Assembly: GCA_036768485.1 (NCBI GenBank)
Contig: JAVLUZ010000143.1
Span: 5,756,346 to 5,820,345, forward strand
Origin: Mermis nigrescens
Taxonomy: Eukaryota > Nematoda > Enoplea > Mermithida > Mermithidae
Direction: 5' to 3'
Length of the DNA: 64,000 nt
The translations under genes and the position numbers were made by a program. Below, piece by piece: positions 39,331-50,000 of the stretch (the first letter of the stretch is position 1; each line of letters opens with the position of its first letter). The notes under the pieces were generated by a model that was not told where the DNA came from, did not search any database, and saw nothing but the letters and a program-made list of their open reading frames with translations.

Positions 39331-39935
39331 TGGTCGCCAACCATGGGGTGTTACCTCAAATTTTGTGTTTTTTTATGTTTGAGGTTTTCTGAGGTTTTTA
39401 CTTTTTTGAGGTTTTCGAAAATTTTAGGGGTTTTGGTAAAAATGTGAGGTTTTCTAAAATAAGGAAACTAGATATCTATTACAGTTGAAATAGAAGAAGA
39501 AAATTTAGGTATTCTGGCAAAAGTATTAAAAAAGGCATATAAAAAGCAAGTAAAAATGCATTGTCAATGTGAACATAATACACAATGCGCATAAAACAAT
39601 GATGAACTAGTTTTAACGCTTCGCTCACGACGCGATTGATTGAAGTGGAGGAACTGAAACTTTAGTGAATTGCCTAAAACCTGATTAGTGGGTTCCAAGG
39701 TAACACCTGTAATCTCAAAGTAAGCCAGAGTACTGAATAAATCAACCAACATGGGAGTAATCGCACACAACCTAAGCGTGAGCGATGCGAGTTGCATCCC
39801 ATTACTTAGGCTTATTTTAAATGCTGGCATCAACATTTTGGTCTGTCTGTGATACTTAAGCCTAAGCTCTAATCAGCTGGTAAACCAGCAAAACATTATG
39901 AATACCTTGCAATCTTTATTGAAATTAACCAGCGT

Positions 39936-40006
39936 TAGTCGATTGGTTATGGTTCTGGACTTTAGAACAAGAGTTCCACGCTTCGAATCCGATTGCCAGC
40001 AACTTT
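39936..40006 (+). ncRNA. tRNA-like SINE head or tRNA pseudogene
   Basis: A tRNA-sized stretch with a box A-like TTAGTCGATTGGTTA, an anticodon-arm-like TCTGGACTTTAGAACAAG and a box B-like GCTTCGAATCC. This is the arrangement of tRNA-derived SINEs. Acceptor-stem pairing is not convincing and no CCA or poly-T end was identified, so an active tRNA gene is unlikely. Confidence 0.45.
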
Positions 40007-40225
40007 CTCTCGTTTCTTAAAATGCTACTGACTGCACACATATGCCCTTATAATATGAATATGTTAATACATATGTGAACCAGCTACACAATTGCCCTAA
40101 CCCCAAACTGAAGAAGTTCGAATAACCTTTTTTGCTTACTTTTTGGCTTGTGCAGGTGCACAGAGCAGGATTTAGTCTTGTTTTAATATCAATGTTAGCT
40201 TTTATTTCCAATCACTGTTTGTTTC

Positions 40226-40350
40226 CACTTTTTGGTCTATTTGTCAAGTCAACCGAAATTTTGGGAAATGGAAAAATTTTGGGCTTGGTTGGCATTTATG
40301 GAAAATTTTTGTAATGTTAGAATACGTTTTATAGAGGTAAAACTTCAAAA
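40226..40350 (+). repeat. dispersed repeat shared with 4866-4990
   Basis: Closely matches 4866-4990 from TTTGGTCTATTTGTCAA to TAAAACTTC, in the same orientation. A GGCGCTTTGCACC hairpin relative follows at 40360. Confidence 0.8.
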
Positions 40351-40621
40351 TTTTCCGGCGCTTTGCACCAGATTGATTTTATCCTTACTTGTTATTAATT
40401 TTTAAGTTGTGCTGCGGCCAATTGCAGCATTTTAAACGACAATTTGGTCTAGAACTTCACTACGATTAAAAATCCTTGTCTTCTGTACGGATTTGGTTAG
40501 TTCTTGCAATGCAAAAATACGTTTTAGAGAGCTAAAATTTTCAAAAAAATTTGCGCTTCGCGCCATTTGATAAATTATAGTTTTTATTGTCAAAAGTGAC
40601 TTCAGAATTGACTAAAATGCT

Positions 40622-40886
40622 TTATTGAAGGAAGGAAATTCAAGTTTCAACAGAAATAACGTATACTGATAGTGATATTTCTAGTAGAGTGCGAAATTTT
40701 TTATACAAAAATTGCATCAAACAACCGCTATTACATATGTACATAGGATTTTCTACTTAAAAACCACTGTTAACACAGGCGCTTCATTCTTAACGTTTTT
40801 AAACCTCCCAAAAAAGGTGGAAAAAGGGTGGAAAGAAATTTTGGGTTTGGTCTATAGTGTCAACCAATTTGCTGGAAAAAACGGTA
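40622..40886 (+). repeat. direct repeat, copy 2
   Basis: Second copy of the 39055-39330 repeat, ending just before the target duplication of the 40911-43333 element. Confidence 0.8.
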
Positions 40887-42125
40887 TTTTTAGTTAAATA
40901 ACGTTCATACTAGGGATGTGCTAGTTAAGCGGAACCGGAACCGGCTGGAACTGACCATTTTTTTAGAATTAGAACCGAGAAACCGATTTTTTCGATTTTC
41001 CAAGAACCGGAACTGGAACCGATTTCTTGATTTTCTAATAACCGAACCGGAACTGACCTTTTATGGAGTCAGTTATCGGTTTTTTAAAAGTAGAGTTAAA
41101 AATCGAACTTCATAAAATTTAGTGAAGACATGAAGCAGCAATTCAATCTTTTTATTACCCAAAAGTTTACAGATTTAAACTTAGTATGCAAATTTTGTTC
41201 CGGGTAAATTATATTTTAAAAATAACGGTCGTTCTGCTTTTTTGCCATGTAGTCTGTTTCTGAGAGGGCCGTAAATGATTCCAGTGCAACTGAACAGCTG
41301 TTCCGATGGAACACTTGTTGCCGGCGCTGCAAGCAGGGGCAGATTTAAGGGGCGGGGGCGGCCGCTCCCCCATTAGCCAAAAATACTTGGCGAGATGAAG
41401 AATGGATATACAATTTGCAATGATTTTTGGCCGTCATTGACCATAATTTCTCAAATTTTTCCGGCGCTATGCGCCGGATGATAACTATTAATGACATTTT
41501 TTTACTTTCTTGGCTTGACCTGAAGCCAATTTCTGTTCAAATAGGTTTCAGAACAATTTTAACAGCAGAAACAGCTATTTTTGCATAGTTTTCTTCTATT
41601 TTCAATTAAAAATTTCGATGTTTCGTGTCAAATGCAATAAACACAGGAAATCTAGCTGTAAATCATGCTTCTAGACGTCTATCCGCCTTAATTTCATAAA
41701 TTTTCTGGTGCTTCAGTGCCACCGGCTTTTTTTTGTATTCAGCAAAGATTTTTCCCGATGTCACGAAGACTTTTCAGGACTGTCTTTGTACCTGTACAAA
41801 GATTTTTGGAGAGACAAAAATTACAAAAAAGGTCTAAAATTCGCAGAAATTTACAGTGCTTTGCGTTGAAATGAGTGATTGTGTGTTCTATTTATCTTTA
41901 TAATGGCAGGAATTGCATTTCGAAAGCAAGATGTCAAATTTTTCGGCGCTTCGCGCCGTTTTAAGACAATTCTTAGTGATTTTTTGCCCTCAGAGACCCA
42001 TAAATTAGCTAAAATACACTACCAAAAGTCGAAACAACTCTGTTTTTACCACACTAAAATCGCTTCTATACCATATTACAGTACCGAAAAATTTGTATGT
42101 ACACAATGTATAAAGACTTTTGGGG

Positions 42126-42562
42126 CACAGGTGGGCAATGCTGCGCCACCCGCGCCACTGGGTGGCGCCAGAAGGCACTTCGGTACCTTCAGAACCCCAG
42201 CTGGGTGGCGCCAGAAAAAAGCAGTTTTTGATTTGGGGGGGTAGAATTTTTTGACCCAAAAATAAAAAAGTGAGAAAATGATACAACCAACTAACTAGTC
42301 AACCAATCAACCAACTAACCGGCCAACCAACTAGCCAACCAATCGGCCAAACAACCAACCAACTAGCCAACCAAATAACCAACTAAAGCCAAACAACCAA
42401 CTAACTAACCGGCTTACTATCAGCCAATTAGCCAGCAAAACAACCAACCAACCACCTACCCAACCAAACAACTAACTAACTGGCCAAAGAAACAAACAAC
42501 CAACCAACCTCAACAAAAGGGACCCCGGTACCTTCAAAATCAAAATCCATTGCCCAGGTATG
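42126..42562 (+). mobile_element. innermost MITE with CAAC-rich core, perfect TSD
   Basis: Starts CACAGGTGGGCAATGC and ends CCATTGCCCAGGTATG, flanked by TTTTGGGG at 42118-42125 and 42563-42570. The ends resemble 48309-48684. The middle (about 42283-42515) is a degenerate tandem of CCAACCAA/CTAACTAA tetramers. Confidence 0.85.
42283..42515 (+). repeat. degenerate (CAAC)n/(CTAA)n tetranucleotide array
   Basis: Runs of ACCAACTAACCGGCCAACC-like units inside the 42126-42562 MITE. The tract is part of the mobile element. Confidence 0.88.
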
Positions 42563-44024
42563 TTTTGGGGATCATGTTTGTACATGTACAAACGGACCTT
42601 GAACAAAAAAAAACACTTCTTCACGCCAGATTTTTGTTAAAGTCAAAGAATTTTACTGATTTTTTCGCACCAAGTTGTCAAAAATTTTAAAATTTTCAGA
42701 AAAAATATTGCGTCAAAGGTGATTTTATGTAAAAGTAAAGTATACGTTGTAAAACACCAAAAAATCGCTGTTTCAAGGCTTTAAGGGCAAATTTCTGGAC
42801 CTATTTTTGACTGTTTTTGGAAAAGTTTGGATATTGCCCCCTTGGAAAAATCCTAGATACGCCACTGGCTGCAAGATACTGCTTAGCTATGGACGCGAAT
42901 CAGCAAATTCTTCGACTTCTCTTTCCACCATTGCAGCAGATCTTCGTCGTGAAATCATTTCGATTTAGTATAAGCCTCCAATTAAGAAACACATAGATAA
43001 TATTCAGTGATTTATATGTAAATTGTCAACTAGACGTAAAACTTGTTTGAACGTGCAGTTGCCAGATTGAAACGACTTCCTGAATAATTTATCTTTTGAT
43101 TACATCGTCATATGTTCAGGTGATGTTAGGCTATAAAGAGCGTACATACTTTAACAAACGAACCGAGAACCGGAACCGGAACCGACGGTTCTCTAGTTGA
43201 AGAACCAGAACCGGAACCGGAACTGACGGTTTCAACTTACGCAAGAACTGGAACCGGAACCGAAGTTCTCGTTTTCCAAGAACCGGAACCGGAAATGATT
43301 TTTTTTGAAAAACCTGGAACCGGAACATCCCTAGTTCATACACGCATTCATTCTGATTTTGCATACCTATCTACGTTGCATATCTACATATATCTACTAA
43401 ACATGTTTTGCGCTTCACTTTTTAGTCAGGCCTATGTTTGTAATGTAAAACTTGATTTGAAAAAATAAATAAAACTGTTTTGTGAATTTTATCTGCCTAT
43501 AAGTAAACTGGATTTCTTTTTTGCATTGTCCCATTTGGGAAAACACTTGACCTGACTACGGAACGGTGTGCCAAATGTAATTATAATTAATAATGAATAG
43601 GTAACAATTTATCTTCGATTTTCTAATCATTTAAAACACATTATATGCAGCTTAGAATCTCTAAATTCCTTTCACTGAAGTAAAGTTTTTGATTTTTTGT
43701 ATAGATTAGGTAGGTATAGACCTGTTTGCCAAAAATTGCTTAAATGTTAACTTTAATATTTTTCATTAGATTCGAATGCGTATAGATGTAGTGCATTATT
43801 TTAGTGAACTTAGTTACCCTACTCTATGTAAATATTGCAAATGTTTATTAGAAAGGTCTAATGTAGGGTATTTTACGATTATTTCAGATCCTTTAGTGGC
43901 AAGCCAGCCATTCAATGAATCTTGTTAGTTTTTATTCGAGATTAATGAATATAAGTAGCATCTAAGAATTGCTTCCAGCATTGCTTTCATAATTGTTTCA
44001 ACAGTTTCGTGTTGATGAGCTCAA

Positions 44025-44095
44025 ATGCCACGCATCGCCCGCAAAAGACGCAGCAGTTCGAGTGAACGTAGTTCGTCAAATGAAGATATCTTATC
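44025..44095 (+). CDS. C9orf78: C9orf78 exon 1
   Basis: Codes MPRIARKRRSSSSERSSSN followed by EDIL, similar in style to the basic/acidic N terminus of the family. Donor GTTAGT is weak but the phase fits exon 2. Confidence 0.78.
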
Positions 44096-47000
44096 GTTAG
44101 TTTACTTTTAGAATTTAATGAAAAATCAGTCTAGCTCGTTTAGTAACTTTGGAATGGAATAAAAAAATTTCCTCTTTTTAACTAGAATAAACAAAATCTC
44201 ATTTTTTAAATATAAATAGCTAGAGGTAGATCATTCTCTCAATGAATTTATTTCTAATTTTGCATGCCCATTCGCTGAAGTATTTACAATTAAAATGGTA
44301 AAAGCATATAGTGTTCTTACGACCTGCGTTGTTAAAGCAACTTTGCTGTTATTAGGTTTTTTACAATTGTGGCTAAAACTGTTTCTGCTGATTTTCGAGC
44401 GATGTCATTTTTCTGAAAGCTTTCTACGCATTGTTAGAGGCCATTCTTTTTGGCTTTAAATTTTGGTTATATTAAAATATCTCGCCCTTTAGTTTAAAGG
44501 CTGTATTTCAGTCCGATTTGTTTTGAAATCACTTCATCACTTTACCATTTAAATAAAATTAGTATCTGCATACTTTACATTATTTCATTATTTTTGCTTC
44601 ATCATGAAGTAGATATCATTGTTTATGCATAGTGCTGTCCTCTAAACTACCCATCTATACTTTTCGTGCGATTTCTATTCACACATAAACTCCATCCTCT
44701 GGTTTTTGATTATCATTGTTTATTAACATTTGACAAAAATATTGTTGCGCAGAAGCACAATTTTTTTTATTCGGCAAAAATTTTTCCCGATGTACAAAGA
44801 CTTTTCGGGACCGTGTTTATACATGTTCAAAGATTTTTGGGAAGACAAAAATCTGTAAAAAGGTGTAAAATTCTCAAAAACTTTTGGCGCTTCTCGCCGG
44901 AATGAGTAATTGTTTGTCCTATATATCTTCGAAATTGTAGAATTTGCATTTAGAATGGAACAATGTCAAATTTTTCGGCGCTTCGCGCCATTTTGAGTCA
45001 ATTTTTACTGATTTTTTGCGTCAGAAACCCAGAGATTAGCTAAAATGTACTACCGAATATCGAGAAACCCTGTTTATACAACACTAAAATGGCTACTCTA
45101 CCACATTATAGTACACACAAATTTGCATGTACAAATGTACAAAGACTTTTTGGGACCATATTTGTACATGTACAGTTCTTGTCACGGAAATTGCAAATGC
45201 AGTGCCGCTGTGATCTACTACGATTGACTAACTACAGTAGAACGTAAGCGCTTCTACCGTAGCCACGCGTGTTCGGCTATAGAAAGATTGCGTTTGGCGT
45301 TAGTAGATTGCAGCTAGCATATTGCGTTATTTGTCACACAAACGGGAAAAAATTCTCAATCTGCTTTGATTTTTTGCATGCGTGCGTCTCAAAAGTGCGT
45401 GCATGCTGCAGGTTTAGTCCGAGAAAAAAAGGTAAAAATAGATTGGAATTTTTGTGCATATCATTCTAATTCTCGTTTCCTCCATTGTAATCTCATCTAA
45501 GAGATAATGGGCATAAAAATGAAAGGAAATAGTATTTCCTGTGTGCGATCAATTGCATATTGCTCTGCCGCAAAAGAGCATTTTAAAATTAATTTCAGGC
45601 TGAAAGCGTTCTGCGTTTCAAAACAAATTCATAGCCAATGAAGAGCAAAAGATTAAAAAATCATATAGGCCCAAAAATTTCTTTTTGCCATTATTTATAT
45701 GATTTTAAAAAGCGCATCTTTTTGACTAAATCAAAATTAGAAATAAAATCACAGCAAATTGCTCTTATCTTTTGGACAAAAAGGTTTTTTAAAAGGTATT
45801 TTCATTCTTCTACAAACCATATCTTTCATTATTATATTGGGAAATTGGGAAGAGAGAATGAATAGTGGCTGTAAGCTCTAAGCTAGAAAGAAAATTTAAC
45901 AAAATAGTGAAATACAGATGAAAAATAGATTTGCAAATTAATTGTACATCATCCTTAGTGGATCGCGGATAGTAGAATGAGATGACCTTCTTAATGCGTA
46001 TTAATACAAACATACGGTATGTGTGTCTTTTTCTTTAACCAATCGGAGAGTAATACGAGCACGCCATCGTAAATTGGAAAGATAAAAATAGCCAAGCTGG
46101 CCGTTCTTTTGACACAGGCATGGAAGAACGAAAATATATTTTGTTGAAAAAATTGAACTAAATAAGCGTGTGAAGTGATTGGATAAAATAATTATACTTT
46201 TATTACATAATTCTATATTAATATTTACATAATGATACAATTAGTAATATTAGAGGGGAACTGACATGGAATACGACTAGACAGGAATTTGAAAATTGAT
46301 ATTTAAAATTAATTTTAAAATGAATGAATTAATTAATTAATTATAAATCTTTATTCAATTCCTTTATAGTTCTGAATTGAATAATAAAATTAATCATATG
46401 TCACACCAGCACAGTATGGGGATTCTGGAGGGATGAAACCTAAATAATATTCTATTAAAAACACTGTTGATGCTCCTTCCTTCTGGCTACAAATGGCCAT
46501 GGGGGGCCTGTGACCCCAGAAGTTGAAATACATACCCCTCCAAATTACTGTAGACCCCAGAATTCTATTTTTAGTTATATTTTTGGCGATTTACCTTATT
46601 CTGACCTCCCAGAATTTAGGTGCTGCATATTTAAAATTTTTGTTACATAAAATGAACTAAATAATAAATATCATTATGCCTTTAAACTACAAAATTGATA
46701 AAAAGTTCCTCATTATCCGCTTTCAAAAATATTTTGTATCTTCGCTTTTTTCATTTATGATATATACATCAATAATAATTCAGTTCAGAAGTGTAATACA
46801 TCACATAGTGTCTGTCTTCTCAGGCAAGCATATAGTTCAAAAAATATTGCCCGTTCTGTTATTTCGCGCAAATTTTATTCCGACCAGCCAGCTTTCTTTG
46901 CAATTTTTTTTGTTCAATTAAAGTTCTTATATATGCGTATCTACCATTTTGTATTTATTCTATTCAGCGGACATACGCCTAAAAATGTAATAAAGGCAAG

Positions 47001-50000
47001 GCTTGAAAACAACAACAAATTTTTACCTCCTGATATTTTAATACACAAGCTCTCAAAGATTTCGCTCGCGTTCCCTGGGTCTATATGATTTTTAAATCTT
47101 TTGCTCTTCATTGGCGATGAATTTGTTTTAAAACGCCGAACGTTCTCAGCCTGAAATTAATTTTAAATTAATTTTAAAATGCTCTTCTGCGGCAGAGCAA
47201 TATGCAATTGATCGCAAACAGGAAATACTATTTTCTTCCATTTTGATGCCCATTATCTCTTAGATGAGATTCCAATGGAGGAAATGAGAATTATAATGAT
47301 ATGCACGAAAATTCCAATCTATTTTATCTTTTTTCTCGGACTGGACCTGCAGCATGCACACACTTTTGAGACGCACACACGCAAAAAATCAAAGCAGATT
47401 AAGAAATTCTTTTTACCGTTTGTGTGACAAATAACGCAATATGTTAGCTGCGATCTACTAACGCCGAACGCAATCTTTCTATGGCCGAACATGCGTGGCT
47501 ACGGTAAAAGCGCTTAGGTTCTACTGTAGTTGGTCAATCGTAGTAAATCACAGCGGCGCTGCGTTTGCAATTTTCGTGACAAGAACTGTACAAACGGACC
47601 TTGTACAAAAATAACACTGCTCAGAATTTATGTTTATGACAGGTGAACAAGATTACAGCACAATTTGTCCGTTTCAACAACTCTTATTTTTAATTGAGAA
47701 TAGCTTAGGAGTTCAGAGTGGTTAGTTGATTGTCTCATGAGCAAAAAATAATTTATTTTGCTTTAGTAAGTTGATGAACTTAAAAAAGGTTGATTAAAAT
47801 GTCTCAAAAATAATCGCGCTTAGATAGAGTTTGTTGAGAAACTGCACAGCCCTTAGGCTATCACTTGAAATTAAAAGTTTTCTGTTTTTTTATTGAAATT
47901 CTGGATGAAAAAAAACTAAAAAAGTTTTATTTTCTCCCGGATCGATGACGTGTAAAGATTAAAATTAAGACCAGTCGCTTTCTTTTGCGCGTGTCACTGG
48001 TCTGATCTTGATTCTTTTTTACTCTTCACATCAGCGCAGGTTTGTTGATGTATTATTGCAACGATTTATGCATCGTTACATATTTTAAATTGAAAGTAGT
48101 AAAGCGTCTTATGTTTAAAACAACGTTTATTCTTTAGTGATCTTCTGAGGGATATAAAAGATACTCAAAAGTCAAGGAAACGACCAGCGGGAATGAAGTA
48201 AGTCTACTCGTTGTTAAACAATATAAAATCTGTTGTAGCTGATACACTTGGAACATAAAAAAAACGATTTATTATTCGAAAATTATTCAATGACTAACAG
48301 ATTTCAATCACACCTGGGCAATGCCCCATATCGGCCCATCACCAGCACGGGCCGAACCAAAAGATGGACGGGGCAAAGGGGTAACTTGGACGGGGCTATG
48401 TTTTGTACAGGAAGAAAATTTTTGGAGATAATTTAAGGAAGTGCTAGGTACAGTATATCATGATCATTGATCAGTGTGCAAAACTTGCTCAGGAACCATC
48501 TTATTACACTGTTCGACACCTTTTTCATGGATGGACCCACCTTTTTTCAGTGACTGACCCACTGATTAAGCTGAATGACCCACCTTTTTCAGTGACAGAC
48601 CCACCTTTTTCATGGTCTAGGGACCCACCCACGCTTTTGGCTGGAAGTTGGACGGGGCGAACCGTCAGCCATTGTCCAGGTATAGTTTCAATTTTAACTT
48701 CAAAATTGAAGTTTTACTAAAATTCTCTAATTTCAAATTTTATTTATCTTATTAAGTTTCAGTTTTGAAATTTAAGGGTCTTCTCTTCAATATTTTCATA
48801 TACATTTGCGCTTCTTTGTGTATAATCGGTTGATTAATGATCTATATCTACTTTAAAAAGATGAGACATATCTTGAAAAGGAACTCTTCTCCTGTAATTG
48901 ATTTAAGGCTGAAATAAATGTCATACTTTTTGTGTGACTGCGATATTCGGAAGAGGATTCAGCTCCCTGTGGTAAGCATCCATGCTGCTGCTCAAGCGAA
49001 TTTTGGGCGGGGTCCCCAGTGATCGACCGGAGATCCGGCTCCAGCCCTCCGGCAAATCCGGCCATTTTTTCCACTCCAGTGCTCCGGTCGGAGGACATCC
49101 AAAAATCGGCCGGAGGCCGGAGAATTTTTTCCGTTTTTTGCATAGTGACCTAACGTACTAATTGCTGACATTATGCTTATTACATTTAGTCAGGGCACGA
49201 TATAATAGCAGAAAAAGGAAATAACAACAAATAAAGTGTCTATCACCACCACAATCGTAAAATATTTATTTTTAGGAAAAAAAAGTATAGTATGTAACGT
49301 ACCTATGTATATACGGTCACACACAATCATGCTTTAACATCAAATATTGCCTATTGATGCTTTATTTACTGCAGGCTATGGAGACGAGACGACATCTTTT
49401 TTTAATGAACGCATTGAATAAAATTTTGTTGAATGTAGTCTATTTTTCCAGTTGCGGACAGTGTTTCTTTTTGCACCGTGCAAAAAACCTCCCAAAAATC
49501 CTTTTTTGCACGACCGAAAATTTTTTTGTACAATATATTTTATATACAAAAATTTTCCGCGCTTCGCGCGGTAGGATACTGTAGGTTTAGCCGTTATATC
49601 TTTCACACTATGTTTACCCTGAGAAAAACGACAGATTTGCGATTTCTGTAACAAATTTTCAGCACATTTAATAGTTTCCGCAAAATTTAATTCTCAAAGA
49701 ATAAAATGACATATTTTTCTAGCGATTCATGTTATAAGTGGATAAATATAATAAGTCGCGCGAAGCGCGAAAATTTTTTCCTATCTTCGTGTCAGAAAAT
49801 CTCAAAAATGATCAGACGTAAAATTTTATTCGAAATCTTTATGCTGAAAATATCTATAAAAGTGGAAGAAATCGCGCCAAGCGCGAAACTTTATTGGGAT
49901 TTTCCAAAAAAAGCACTTCAGATTTTTCACTTTCTAGCACTGAAAAATGTGTACAAAACAACACTGTAATGCTAAAATTAAAATAGGGCTTCAATCGTCA

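Larger units (their letters stand above)
41727..42623 (-). mobile_element. F2 MITE inserted in F5, itself interrupted
   Basis: Begins CCGGCTTTTTTTTTGTATTC and ends GAACAAAAAAAAACACTT. Contains TGTACCTGTACAAAGA, GGCGCTTCGCGCC (41944) and TGTACATGTACAAACGGACC. The uninterrupted F5 sequence near 60500-60540 shows the empty site. Flank match is poor (about 5 of 8), so the ends are approximate. Confidence 0.68.
41334..42867 (+). mobile_element. F5 element (CAGGGGCAGATTTAAGG / CAGTGGCGTATCTAGG ends), perfect TSD
   Basis: Starts CAGGGGCAGATTTAAGG and ends CCTAGATACGCCACTG. Identical octamers GCTGCAAG at 41326-41333 and 42868-42875. Itself interrupted by an F2 copy (about 41727-42623). Further F5 copies are at 49449-52915 (inverted) and 59330-60764. 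Confidence 0.88.
40911..43333. mobile_element. 2.4 kb TIR element with GGAACC subterminal arrays (family F8)
   Basis: Starts TAGGGATGTGC and ends GGAACATCCCTA. Identical octamers GTTCATAC at 40903-40910 and 43334-43341. GGAACC/GAACCGG units crowd both ends (40928-41090 and 43160-43325), as CCTCGG does in 6156-8973, whose ends also read TAGGGAT. Of its length, 1534 bases are a second element (41334-42867) inserted inside. No transposase frame. Confidence 0.87.
38418..44024. other. intergenic region between KAT8 and C9orf78
   Basis: Contains the assembly gap, a pair of direct repeats, a tRNA-like SINE head, and the nested transposons at 40911-43333. 43342-44024 is AT-rich without recognised features and should include the C9orf78 promoter. 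Confidence 0.7.
44096..48137 (+). other. C9orf78 intron 1
   Basis: Mostly occupied by an F2 copy (44756-47619) carrying the long-inverted-repeat element 45173-47588. The remainder is AT-rich with nothing recognised. Confidence 0.8.

Noticed and set aside
49376..49385. Candidate exon 3 of C9orf78 after CTGCAG near 49376
   Set aside because: Joined in phase it gives no similarity to the family, while 56170-56230 fits both phases and gives a GMNIADLI stretch near the human GVSAVALL.
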